Shown here: one piece after another, positions 35,588 to 47,166 of the stretch | How the letters are laid out: each line of letters begins with the position of its first letter | Numbering within the stretch: position 1 is the stretch's first letter | Source: Nilaparvata lugens | Taxonomy: Eukaryota > Arthropoda > Insecta > Hemiptera > Delphacidae | Assembly (NCBI RefSeq): GCF_014356525.2 | Contig: NC_052507.1 | Coordinates: 47,993,685-48,057,684 of the forward strand | Length of the DNA: 64,000 nt | Direction of reading: 5' to 3' | Notes under the pieces: model-generated | What the model was told of the DNA's origin: nothing | What the model saw: only the letters and a program-made list of their open reading frames with translations | The model's database searches: none | Position numbers and translations under genes: made by a program

Positions 35588-36255
35588 TGTGTGTACACGA
35601 TATCTCATGTCCCAATTAACGGAATGGCTTGAAATTTGGAACTTAAGGTCCTTACAGTATAAGGATTCGACACGAACAATTTCGATCAAATGCAATTCAA
35701 GATGACGGCTAAAATGGCGAAAATGTTGTCAAAAACAGGGTTTTTCACGATTTTCTCGAAAACGGTTCCAACGATTTCGATTAAATTTATACCTAAAATA
35801 GTCATTAATAAGCTCTATCAACTGCCACAAGTCCCATATCTGTAAAAATTCCAGGAGCTCCGCCCCATTCATGCAAAGTTTGATTTCAGATTCCCAATTA
35901 TTATCAGGCTTGAGATACAATTGGATCAAAATATTTTGAGTGGAAAAGATTGAACATGAAAATCTCTACAATTAATGTTCAGTAACATTTTCACCTAAAA
36001 TTGAAAATAAGCACGAAATTCGAGAAAATGTGATTATCCAATTGCAAACTGTTGGCAACTGTTCAATCTATTAAATGATTCACTATGAAGAGATAGCAGA
36101 CCTCGTATGTCCCCAGCGTTATTGTCCTGTCACCAGCTGGCTCAGATTTTTGTTTATAAGTAAACTTGAGATGCACGTGGACACTAGCGTCAGGTGATGT
36201 ATTTTCATAAAGGCAAGGAAAGTTGTGTGAGTGTGCCACACCAGATTTTTAGATG
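35320..36255 (+). repeat. Dispersed repeat family P, copy 1
   Basis: The outer ends contain ACTTTCCTTGCC (left, about 35326) and GGCAAGGAAAGT (right, about 36211), a short inverted repeat suggesting a TIR-type or foldback element. The left end has repeated ACCATAGGTAA motifs, then a long (GT)n tract, then a body matched in inverted orientation at 21269-21886. A fragment of the left end recurs at 39295-39372. No coding capacity. Confidence 0.7.
35509..35599. repeat. (GT)n microsatellite inside repeat P
   Basis: About 80 bases of pure GT and then TTTGTGTGTGTAC. It opens Val/Cys and Thr/His frames that are not genes. Confidence 0.95.
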
Positions 36256-39200
36256 TTGGAAATCAACATCGAAAAAAATGGAAAAAATTTTGGGGTAAAA
36301 CACTTTTTATTCCTGAAAGTCTACCATCTTTCCCATTAGTAATTTTCAAGTGGGTGAGATTGAGTACGGAAACTGATAATGAGGATCAAATAGGGAGAAT
36401 TAGAGAAATTGAATAGTTTAATCCAGGTCTACACAGCATTTTGTTGGAAATAATACGAGTATGAGTGTAAAAAATATGGAAGAAAATAAAATGAGTGAGT
36501 GGAATGAAATAATTTTAGATCATATTATAAAAATACAATATATTTTTATAATAAAGAATTATGTTACAGAAAATCATATAATTTATCTTAAAGGATAAAA
36601 AGTCCAGATCAATTGAAAGTAATATTTAAATCAACTGAAGTAATTTTTAAGTTGTGAAATGTATTCAAAAAAGTTTATTATCTCCATTCACTCGTGTGAA
36701 ATTGTATTGACCTATGACTTTTCTCAATATTAACTTGAAAAGCTTATTGACTAGGCTTAGAATTGGCTAAGAGTAGTCCTGTAGAGGAAGCAATTCGAAA
36801 ATGTTTGGAAGAGAGGGGAGATGGAGAGTAATATGATAAGAGAACAGAATAACGATGTGATCCAAGAGAGGGAGTGAAATAGAAGGTCGCAGAGAAGCAG
36901 GAACGAGAGACTACTCTTCTATTCTGCAACAGATGTCCTCACTTTACTAGCAGGGAACTGCTCAGCAGCTTTTTATTCCATTCCTCCTCTTAAATGCTCC
37001 TCGCCGATTCAGTCGCCATCGATTGACGTTTTCAATTACCTCTCAAATGCTTTATTTGATATCCTGAATAAGAAATGATAGAAAAAAATTAGGAAAGATT
37101 CTTGCTAGAGGTGGGGGGTTGAAAATAATGAGAGAAAAACGCTAACGTCTCCGTTGATGTAAGTGAAGTAAAAGAGTGGGTACGTCAAAAGAGCAGAAAG
37201 AATTCCCATTAATATTTATTTTTAAGAGGAAAATTAAACGGTTAGAGAAGGGAGCAAAAGTGAGATAATATAATTTCATCAAAAAATTGTCAATTGCCTT
37301 TTTATCGGGCGCGTACAAGTCCGAAGTAAGGCGCTAGGCTATCAGTGTGGAGGCGCGGACCTCCTCACCGATTCGGTTCTCTGAACTGTAAAAATTGGAT
37401 CTAATCGTTCTGCATGACGAACGCGCATCCAAAATCGAAAATCCATCCTCTCTTGATATTGGAAGTTTTCAACGACAACAATGCGAATTTCACTCCGAGA
37501 TGAAATTTATACACCGCGCTCCATTCTTCTTCCGTATCCAATTATTTTGCGAGTTCTATTTTCAAGTTGATTGGAAGCGATATCCTCCATCGACGTTCTT
37601 GATAGCTCAATTATTTTAAAGCCCGTTCATCCCGCCGCGGGCTCTTGTGGTTGGCGGATTTTCCACCGTTTTTAATCTTACATATCAGGTGCTCTATTCA
37701 TGTAGACTACTGTTGTAGCCGTCTTCTGAATATTGCATCTGATCCTTAACGCATTTATTGTACCTCAGACTGAGGCTAACCAGCAGCTTCCATACAACAC
37801 AGAATTCAATTTTTCTCTCTTCTGCTGTATTGTTATGAAAAATTTTATTGTGATATGAACTCAGTAAATTCATTAAGAAAAAGGTTGGAGTATAGAATCC
37901 TCTATGGAAAAAAAACTCTCCTGAAAAGCGTTCCTAATGACGTCATGATGATTAAAAGTCTTGCAAAGGAGGTTATGTGAGTCAGATGATTTTATTTGAT
38001 TGGCTGCCCATATTTTATGCTTGGAGGGCGAAGCTAGAGCAAAGCTGACCGACCTCGTGATGATAATATTTCTCTCATACTGCGCTCATATTAATTGAAT
38101 ATTCACGCATCCAATCCTGAATTCTTCAAGCACAAAACTGTTTACTCCCCAAATTTTGAGGAGATTCTTGTTCGAAAAATGAGTTTCAGGAGAGTGCATT
38201 GAATTTTTCAGAAGTACAGTAATGCATTTTTATTGCAAAAAATTCTGCGGCTTTACAGAAAATGTATTATTTCATAACTTTGATAACATAACTTAGAGAA
38301 AAATACCGGGTCTCAAGACGTAAGAAAATCATGAAATATGAGTAAGTAAATCTTTTTTCGAAGCAATACCATCCTTGAATACGATAGTAAGCGAACAAAG
38401 GGGAATAAAAAGTGTGTATATGATGTCCGATATTTTAAAATCTAAAAAGAAACAACTGAGGAAATATAGAGGAGGCATGTACTGAATAAATTTGAGATGA
38501 AATAATATTTAAGGTTTCGAATAGATTTTTAAAATAAGATAGCATCGTAGTATTTGCAGATTGTTCATAGTAGCCTAACCCACCTCGAATCGCTTGAAAA
38601 ATATATTCAATTTGATTATTCGTCTTGTTTCCCTCATAGGCTATATGAAAATTATGTTGTGAACTAGTAGGTTTAACCGTATAATTTATTCAATTCATGA
38701 TTTTCCAATTATTCAAATTTCAACGCTCCACTACAATAACTCAGTTTCACCAGCTTATTAGTGAAGGCATCTAGTAGACATGGTAGCGATGTGACCTCAG
38801 ATGAATAGTTGATCTGTCCAGATGCAGAATAATGCTGTCCTTTGAATTGAGCGGCGCACTAAGCATGTACGAGAAGACCCTTGGAGGCATAAGCTTGTAA
38901 ATTTCAACGCGCGTCCATATAATGGCAGTAGCTGGCTAACCACGGGCAATATTGTAGAATTTGTCTGTGTGAACGCGTGTCAGTTTGTGTTCTCAATTGG
39001 AAATTACTGCTTCGTTGACTAAACTAGTTGATGAGCTTCTAGAACGTTTAAAACGAGACGAACCTGTTTCTGGGTACTCGAAACTGGGAATTAGAATACT
39101 AGAAACTTGTTGACACGTCGAAATTTTTATTCAATGTGTAGTGTGTACACATCATTCACTCGTAGCTAGTTCTTCTAAACAATTTTTAATTATTGATAGA

Positions 39201-39294
39201 AATTTATTCCAAATCGTCCGGTGAAATACGTACATAAAGACTATAAGCTGCTGCGAGGCACTTTATCCTTCCTATTGAAAAGTGTCGAATTTAG
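36256..39294. other. Unannotated 3-kb stretch
   Basis: No element or gene recognised. 36744-36940 is purine-rich. 37310-37690 is GC-richer and contains a 74-codon plus frame (37395-37619) without recognisable domain. Host intron or intergenic DNA is the simplest reading. Confidence 0.35.
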
Positions 39295-39372
39295 AAATTG
39301 GACACCTTATTTTTTTGTAAAGCAATACTTTCCTTACCTATGGTGATAGGTCAAGGGAAGTAAAAATTATTA
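39295..39372 (-). repeat. Fragment of repeat family P left end
   Basis: On the minus strand this contains CTTTCC-type and ACCTATCACCATAGGTAAGG wording comparable to 35385-35410, with the AAAGTATTGCTTT motif shared. It is a short terminal fragment. Confidence 0.5.
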
Positions 39373-40378
39373 TCGTACAGTCAGTCATAGAACGAATTAA
39401 GGGTGTGCGAATTGTTATGCTTCCTGCGATTATGACAATTGTATCAGATCTTGTATTGACTCACTCAGTCTGGTGTTCGTTCACACAGCGTTCATTCACG
39501 CATTTTTAAGTTCCTAACCGCAACACCGAGGACTCAATACGGGATTTGTTGTTTATGTGACGTCACAACCTGGGTGTTGGCCGTAACGCTCCCCCTCATA
39601 GGAGCGTTACAAAAGTCATCTCACAAAGCGAGTTAAACAAGTCACTTGGAAATAATGATAATTGATCGTTAGAAGAATGAATTACCTTATGAAAGGTTAA
39701 GGTGTTTAGTATTTTAAAAGGGTACGAACAGAAGTTTAGTATCATTATAAACATTGCTGTATTATTAAATAACACGGCATTAGTATCTAGCGTCTAATAC
39801 TAAACCTGAACGGTCAGGCCAAATTGCAGATGTCAACTCGCTATCGACCTTTCATTACAATATCTATCACATTAAATTTCTATCTATTTTTATGAATCCA
39901 AAAATGTATTTATCATTGCACAGTTGTTGAATAGCATTGATCTTCACCACTACGTACTCGTTCTGTTTACATCTTTATTGTTGGAAATTGTTCTTCTACT
40001 AGATATTGCTTGGCCCGTTTGGAGGTGAAAGCCTTTGTGAATGTTTATCATTAACATAATTTGAAAAGATGAAGCAGCATTGTACTGCCAAGAACTAAAA
40101 CCTGAGTTCTAGAAGGAATGTATACTGTTTAAAAAAGCGTTTGATTCGCTCACATATTAAATGCTGGAATTGACTATTAAAAAAGATGATTATCAAAAAA
40201 GACCAGTGTGTATCAATCGGAAAATATGATTCGATAAGTAAAATCATAACAAAATAATAAAAACTCAGGAGTCTCATAATAACTTGATAGTGATTGATAA
40301 CTATCTTATACAGTCTCTAATCCCTTTCGCTGCCGTATTAATGTGAGCTCAATGTGTCTCTGACAGACCGAATTAATG
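39373..40378. other. Unannotated, with a CRE-like site and a perfect hairpin
   Basis: No gene. TGTGACGTCACA at 39556-39567 is a palindromic CREB/ATF-type site. At 39583-39610, GTAACGCTCC and GGAGCGTTAC form a perfect 10-bp stem around an 8-base loop. The rest is AT-rich. Confidence 0.4.
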
Positions 40379-40515
40379 TTAAGAAAATTCTTACCAAATT
40401 CACTATCACTACTGCTCCGGGAAAATTCCAGTTCTACTTCATCAATTTCAGAATCTTAGCTAAGTAAAAAAGATTGAATTTCATGTTCAGAATAAATTTT
40501 ACTTGAATCACCCAT
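40379..40515 (-). pseudogene. Acidic/Ser-rich ORF fragment (unidentified)
   Basis: From a minus-strand ATG at 40515 the frame reads MGDSSKIYSEHEIQSFLLS, meets an in-frame TAA, and continues DSEIDEVELEFSRSSSDSEFG, after which GGTAAGAA resembles a splice donor. Short acidic, Ser-rich N-termini of this kind occur in domesticated and active piggyBac transposases, but no DDE domain follows, so that link is weak. It could equally be an exon remnant. The palindrome at 40587-40624 lies about 70 bases upstream of the ATG. Confidence 0.25.
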
Positions 40516-40586
40516 AACGAACGCAAATCGACATCACGTCACAAACAGAAACAAGTTTACACTTTTGAATCACAACATACAACAAA

Positions 40587-40624
40587 GCGAAGACCTTAAA
40601 GAGATATCTCTTTAAGGTCTTTGC
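40587..40624. repeat. 38-bp near-perfect palindrome
   Basis: The inner 32 bases (40590-40621) are perfectly self-complementary around GAGAT|ATCTC, with arms AAGACCTTAAAGAGAT. One mismatch pair separates two further matching bases on each side. There is no loop, so it resembles two terminal repeats joined head to head, or a strong cruciform site. Confidence 0.85.
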
Positions 40625-41346
40625 AACAAAGCTACACACAAATGGCGCTTTACTGCAGCTGTTCACTGAAACCTAGATATCTTCGTTGAATGAAATCGGA
40701 ATCAGTTGAAACTTTGCTTATTATGTTGGCAACACTACAGACTATGTCTGTATTATAAAATAAAGGCAAACAAAGATAATATAAGTGGATGGCATAGTGA
40801 GCTCAAAGATGAAAACGAATATAATTCGGGCTTGGTGTGTCCAGACATACTTTTCAAAAACGAATATTTTCGTACTTGGCAGTGAAAGGGCAGTGAACTG
40901 TACTCACAGTTCTGTGAAATGCTCAAAAACTATTGATAAACCGTTTTTTGATTCATCAACTTGAAATCAGCGAGAAAGTCATTCACACAGGTTACAGTTG
41001 ATTTAGTTTGGGCAGATGACCTATAAAGTTTGAACGAGAGAGGAGTGTAATAATAATACGCGTATACTGCAATATAGTATACCTATACCTACCTACCTAT
41101 GTATTACTAAGTAATATTATGTATTGATATCATTCTCCAGACTAACATATTCCTGTTAAAAAGGATATATCCATTCAGAACATTGTTTTTTGTATCTACC
41201 AAGCTCCAATTTTTATTTCAATTTGCATTCACTTTACTTTTTGGACAAGACATGATACATTCTCCATTCGAGTCTGATGCAGCACTAGCTTGTGTGAAAT
41301 ATAGTCAAAACGTCAACTATAATACTATAAACTATAATTATGATAC
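40625..41346. other. Left flank of the Gypsy element, non-coding
   Basis: AT-rich sequence without a recognisable gene. Bases 41342-41346 (GATAC) precede the 5' LTR and do not match the bases after the 3' LTR. Confidence 0.45.
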
Positions 41347-42199
41347 TGTGACATGGGTAGTATTTGATTACTTATTTATTGATTGATTTTTTCGTGTTTT
41401 AGATTTAAGATTTTTCAAGAGAAAAGACTCTGATATTAGAATAATTATTTCCGTTGTTGGGCTTTAGTGAAAAAATATATAATTCAGTAAGTAGTATTTT
41501 TGCAGCGACAATAAGATTCTGCTAACTTATGTCTAAACGACTCTGAGAACCAGCAAATTCAGGGATATTTTTGCTAGTTCTCACGGATAAGGCGGCTCCA
41601 CGAGGCAAGGACAAGGCAGATGTTTGTTGGATTGCGGATATTTTCACAGAGGAATACTGCAGACCTGGCAAGTACCCGCTTGCCGAATCTCGTGAGATCC
41701 GACTCTTCCAATAGCAGCAGTTAGGCCTTCTGGCACACTGACGTTGAGAGGGGGAAGTTTTGCGGACGGAAAACCTACAGTCGTTAAACAACCAAGGTAC
41801 CAAGCGGATCAAAATCCATACCGTATTGCAGAAAGTTAAGTTATTTTTCCGGCATTATGATATAAGTGAGTGTCCTGTGGTTTGGGATTACGGTGGCAGT
41901 GATAGCTGTGAGTAAGTGCCAATATTCTAGCTCCTTATAAAACATTTCACCCGGCCATGACCCTAATCAGTAAAATTCTTGTAGTAAAATTTCTAGTTAG
42001 CAGAAACTTATTGGCAGGTAGTTTTTGTAGGAATAATATATTGATAAAATGTACTGCATATTTCGTTCTCTAAATTTCAAGTAATTGACATAATAAATGA
42101 GAAATTCTTCAGGTAATACAATGTTGTTGTCTATCCAGTTCCCATGACTCCCTTGAAGTAGTAATAAGATATCTTCAACCCCCATCAAGGGCGGTTACA
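41347..42199 (+). repeat. 5' LTR of the Gypsy element
   Basis: Begins TGTGACATGGGTAG and ends GGGCGGTTACA. It is matched along its whole length by 49451-50309. The minus-strand frames at 41522-41812 and 41997-42188 recur in the other LTR and are chance frames, not genes. The interior starts AAAC then TGGTGGCGTACGGTGGGAT, a plausible tRNA primer site that I cannot assign to a specific tRNA. Confidence 0.9.
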
Positions 42200-42456
42200 A
42201 AACTGGTGGCGTACGGTGGGATAGACTGCAAAAATGTATATGAAACCAGATCGGAGTCATGGGACAAAATTTACTGTTAGAAACGAGAAAATAATAGAAA
42301 ATTTGAATTGAAAAACAGATTTGATTGAGAAAGTGGATGTTGGTTACTTTATTATAATCAGATCTTAGATGGAAATAGAATTATTGTTAGATTAATAGAA
42401 ATAAGATTTTTCAGAGAAACCATTCAAAATTTCAGATTTCAAGTCAACCCTTCAAG

Positions 42457-43649
42457 ATGAATCGAGTACAACCTGATCTACCTGTTCAAAATGTAGATAG
42501 ATCAGAAATAGAGTGTTTACAAGAACAATTGAGACAACTTAGGGCACAATCGGAACGTGAACACTTGGAAAAAGCTAGATTACAGCAAGAGTTAGACACT
42601 GTTAATGCTTCAAACAATCAATAGGTTCGACCAACAACTTTAGCACATAAGGATTTAGGTTTACAATCACTTGTAAGAACATTTTCAGGTGAAGAAGGTG
42701 GACAAAAAGTAGAGGAATTTATTCAAAATTTGTAGCACAGTCTGGTAATTGGTCTGATAACGATAAAAAGCCCTTATGTAAATTAAAAACATCTGGAGCC
42801 ACGTCTGTCTGTTTGAACACTCATCCCGAATTATTATCTGAGGGAGCAACTTTTGTCGAGTATGAAAAAGTTCTTCTAGAAAGATTCAAAGAGTTACGAG
42901 AACCTGAAAGTGATTTATTCGTATTGAGTGCGATTAAACAACACCGGAATGAGCCAATACGCGCGTATGCGGATCGCTGTCGAGAATTAGGCTTAAAACC
43001 AATCCCCAAAGATCATCCTGCAGAAGCTAAATACGCTCGCCTCCAACTAGATAGAACGGTTTTGACAGCTTTCATTCGAGGATTATCTGATTCCGCGTCC
43101 ATAACCCTACAAGTTCATCCCCCAAAAACCTCGGAAGAGGCGGTAGTCGTAGCCAAACGAGTTGAACAAGCGACTGCAGCAAATCAATACAACATGTTCA
43201 CTCTTTCATTTGAGAAGGATCATTACGTGAAATCATACGGATATTTTAAGAGCAATCCAAATACACAGTTCAGACAGGGACCTTGCTTTGCATGTGGTAG
43301 GATGGGTCACTTTGCTAGGGAATGTACCAACACGGGAACAGATCATTCCCCAAATCAGCAGAGAAATTTTTCTGAGTCAAAACCGCGTAAATTCTACAAT
43401 CAATTTGACACATACTGTTTGTTTGTGGAGAATCGTCTCATACAGCGTATAATTGCGCTAAACGCGCCGCTCCTGTGGAAAATGAAAACATTAGTGCCCA
43501 AAAAAACCTCAGCACTCGCAAACCTAAGATTGGCTGAGAGTTGCCCAACTACTCAGCCTAATCATGGAGAGGGGCATTGCAATATAGTTCCAAGAGTATC
43601 AACTCGCGGTAGAGGAAGTCACATTACCATCGAGATTGAAGGTCAATGC
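42457..43649 (+). pseudogene. gag (capsid/nucleocapsid), broken
   Basis: The likely start is the ATG at 42457. The first 55 codons contain a coiled-coil-like segment (LQEQLRQLRAQSEREHLEKA) and end at a TAG at 42622. Another stop lies near 42735 and a frameshift before 42813. From there a 279-codon frame covers the capsid-like region and a CCHC zinc knuckle, CFACGRMGHFARECTN, at about 43284-43331. The frame ends in a TGA at 43650. Gag would form the particle that packages element RNA in the cytoplasm. Several of the changes look like C-to-T decay. Confidence 0.85.
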
Positions 43650-44650
43650 TGAACATTTTTAGTTGACACAGACGCGGAGATATCTATTTTGAAAGAGGCC
43701 ATTTCAGGTGTAAAACTAATAGAGGAGAAAGCTGTTGCTAAGGGTGTGACAGGTATGAATTTAGCAGTGATAGGAGCACAAGTTTTTCGAATAAATGTCT
43801 TAAAGTTCAAAGTTAAACATAGATTTCTCATCGCCAATGTTGAGATTAAAGAGGATGGTTTGCTTGGTTGGGATTTGTTATCCAAATTGTACGCAGTTGT
43901 CGATGTAGGCAATAATTCAATAACATTTGGAGGTGAGAAAGTAGGTGAAGTTCAAAATGATTCATACAATAATATTGAAACGTCATGTTTTTGTGATTGT
44001 GTTAGTGAAAATAAAAGTAGGGAGACTATAAGCTGTAATGCCCCGTCCGACCCCACCCATCCACTCCATGGCAAGAGGAGGTCTGAGTTCAAAGATCGCG
44101 GAATGTCAACAAAGACCCATTGTTCAAATGATCAAGTAAGACCGGCTACAGTGTATACCGCACAAAGCACTTTTATCCCTGCTCATTCTGAAATCTTGAT
44201 CGATGTTACTCTGAGAGATGTAATCAAGAAAGGGCTTATATTCATCAAACCCCCATTAGATCCACTGCCTGGAATAAGGGTTGCTCGTAGTGTTCAGCAT
44301 GTCAACAATTCAATCTCATTTGTTAAAGTTATAAACCTTAATCTGTATCCAGTACAGCTATTAAAAAATAAATGTATGGGTATTGCAGAGCCTGTGAGGA
44401 TTACTGAACCCTCTCTACAGAAGGCATCTGTATCAATGGATAAAAATAATTCAAAATTGGAAAAACAAATTGATGAGATTTTATCACATCTAAAGACTGA
44501 AGAAGCTGCGTTAATAAGTAGAGTATTGAAGTGCTATATCACAACATTTGAAGAGCCAGGATTAGAGGGATGTAATGTACCCGTTGAACATCATATCCCC
44601 ACATTTGAAGAACGACCGATTGCGATAGACCCTATAGAGTACCTTACCAC
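43650..44650 (+). pseudogene. Protease and pol N-terminus, broken
   Basis: Directly after the TGA at 43650, in the same frame as gag, comes a retropepsin signature FLVDTDAEISIL. The expected active-site triad DTG is DTD here (43665-43673), which should inactivate it. A flap-to-C-terminal segment LLGWDLLSK follows at about 43860. The frame then runs through a linker to a stop near 44661, with a frameshift near 44630 into the RT frame. Protease would normally cut the Gag-Pol polyprotein. The single TGA between gag and protease may be a decayed sense codon rather than a programmed signal. Confidence 0.8.
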
Positions 44651-45900
44651 ATGCGCCCAGTAGTGGAAGAGCATATAGCTGAAATGCTGAATAAAGGTAT
44701 AATTGAACCATCAAACAGTCCTTGGAGTGCACCGATTGTACTTGTAAGAAAGAAAACAAACGATAGAAGCCTCAAATATTGTTTCTGTTCAGATTTTAGG
44801 CTATTAAATTCAGTTACTAAAGCAAATGCATATCCATTACCGCTTATAAATGAGACACTTGGAGGACTAGGCAATAGTAAATATTTCTCAACTTTGGATT
44901 TGCAAAGTGGGTACCACCAAATAAAAATAGCAGAAGAGGACCAAGAAAAGACTGCTTTCACAAACATCGTTGGGCATTTTGAGTATAAGAGAATGGCTTT
45001 TGGATTGACGGGAGCCCCTCATACATTCCAAAAATTGATGGACTCCCTCCTGGCCGGAATTTTAGGAACAGAGTGTTTTGTTCATTTAGACGATGTAATA
45101 GTTCACAGTCAAACAATCAACCAACATGCGGAACGTCTAGCTCACGTGTTAGCGATATTCGAGAATGCTAATTTGAAAGTAAATCTCAAAAAGTGAAATT
45201 TTGTGAAAAGTTGTGTTCGTTATCTGGGACACCTGGTGACATCGGAAGGAGTGAAACCCGATCCGGAGAAAATCAAGGTGGTTAAACAATACCCTGAGCC
45301 GAAGAATGTGCAAGAAGTCAGGAGTTGGCTTGGTTTAGCCGGCTATTATCGACGTTTTATCGATGGATTTGCCTTAATAGCTCAACCCCTAACACAATTA
45401 ATGAAGAAAGGGGTGGACTTTCTTTGGGGGCCACAACAGATGAAATCATGTGTTCGGAGAATGTCCTTATATTCCCTGACTTTGATCACGAATTTATTGT
45501 TGCAACAGACGCGTCGAGCACATCAATTGGCGTGATACTTTCACAGCATACAGAGAAAGGAGAGAGGCCTGTAGCATTCGCCAGTCGACAATTGAATGAC
45601 GCCGAGAAAAATATAGTACTACAGAACGTGAACTGCTGGCTGTTATGTATGCTACAAAACAGTTTAGATGCTATCTTTTAGGAAGGAAGTTCACGCTAGT
45701 CACCGACCATGCAGCTCTGAAATGGATGCTAAGTCTGCGCGACCCTTCATCCAGACTAACCAGGTGGGCTCTGAGATTGGCTAAGTTTCAGTACGACGTG
45801 GTTCATAAGCATGGTAAAAGATACTCCAATGGAGATGCTCTCAGTCGCGCCGTAAATGGAGTACAAATAGAAGGATTATCGGACGATTGTGTTGCAGCCG
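44651..45900 (+). pseudogene. Reverse transcriptase and RNase H, broken
   Basis: RT motifs in order: RPVVEEHIAEMLNKGIIEPS, SPWSAPIVLVRKK, a degraded CSDFRLLN, FSTLDLQSGYHQI, AFGLTGAPHTFQKLMDSLL, and a catalytic box FVHLDDVIV at about 45077-45103 in which the usual Tyr before LDD is His. A TGA interrupts at 45194, then RYLGHLVTSEGVKPDPEKI and WLGLAGYYRRFI continue the thumb. A frameshift near 45440 leads to the RNase H start (FIVATDASSTSIGVILSQ). Another break near 45650 leads to LVTDHAALKWM and the Asp-Ala-Leu-Ser-Arg end (45834-45848). It would copy element RNA to cDNA if intact. Confidence 0.9.
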
Positions 45901-47166
45901 AACAGCTGCATGATGATTGGTGCAATAAATTGTTGGAATCAAATCTGGGTCAAATAGAGAATGGATTAGTATGGTGGACCAACAAAAACGACGATCCATC
46001 TCACTGGAAATTAGCTGTCCCTAAAACACTAAGAACAACTGTGTTGAAACTGAATCACAGCACCCCTTGGGCGGGACACTCAGGACAAGAGAGAACCACT
46101 AGTCATGTGAAACAGAGATACTATTGGCCCGCACTAGGAGAAGATGTGAGAAAGTTTGTAGCAGAATGTCATGAATATGCTCGTCGAAAAACTCCCGTTT
46201 CTTTGAAAGCCCCTGTCCAACCCGGAATTGGAACAAATACTATGTTAGCTTCATCGATCATTTCACGCGTTATGCTGAGGTCATTCCCATCGTCAATCAA
46301 ACAGCAGAAACAATAGCTAAAGTCTTCATCACCCACATTATAACTCGACACGGTGTACCCAACCGACTGCTGAGTGATCAAGACCGAAACTTTTTATCCA
46401 GTTTATTTGTGGAAACTTGTAAAATGCTGGGTATTGACAAAATCGGAACGACAGCGTATCATCCGGAATGTAATGGTAGAATTGAGCGATTACATTGTAC
46501 CCTAAACGAGTCCATAGCACATTTTGTAAAAAGAGACGGTACCGATTGGGACACCTGGTTTCCCTATGCCCTGATAGCATACAGATCCACACCTCATGCA
46601 TCTATCGGTTATTCTCCTCATTTCATGCTATATGGACGAGAAATAGTGCTTCCAGGATCGTGTGTCATACCAGATGAGGTTCGCGGAAAAACTACTGAGT
46701 TTCATCTGAAAGAGTTGAAGGAAAGATTCTCAGAAGCATACAAAATAGCAAATGAACGATCTATACAAGCGGCGCAAAAACGAATGAAGCAAACCAATCT
46801 CAGTAGAAAACTTCGGAGTTTTGAGGAAGGAGATTTAGTGTATCTGTTAGAGCCAGCTGTTAAACCAGGAAACTCAGTGAATTTCCACCTTCCTTCGGAG
46901 GGACCCTATGTTGTTAGTAAGAAGCTATCCCATGTAAATTATATGATAAATTTATTGGAGGGAAAAATAGTAATAGTGCATTTTAATAAGATGAGACCAT
47001 GTTATAAGAAAATTGAGGTTTTTGAACAAGAAAATGAACCGTTGTCAGATAAAGACATAGCTGGGAATGATGAGGATCTCGATCATAGGAGGAATGAGGA
47101 GTTCATCGATTATCGTGCACCCGAGGATGAGGATGACGAACTTGTTGAAGCCGAAGAGATTGAATG
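45901..47166 (+). pseudogene. Integrase, first catalytic region deleted
   Basis: The N-terminal zinc region is visible (WAGHSGQERTTSHVKQRYYW, then CHEYARRK, where the second Cys of the CxxC pair is Tyr). After QPGIGTN at about 46235 the reading frame changes and the stretch that normally holds the first catalytic Asp is missing. The core resumes with FIDHFTRYAEVIPI, then GVPNRLLSDQDRNF (second Asp) and YHPECNGRIERLHCTLNE (Glu). A GPY/F-type C-terminal segment follows at about 46830-47005 (EGPYVVSKKL), then an acidic tail to the TGA at 47164. It cannot be catalytically competent. Confidence 0.85.

Noticed and set aside
35423..35705. His/Thr and Val/Cys repeat ORFs
   Set aside because: Translations of the (GT)n tract.
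41522..42188. Minus-strand ORFs repeated at 49667-50298
   Set aside because: They lie in both LTRs and have no domain; their duplication reflects the LTRs.
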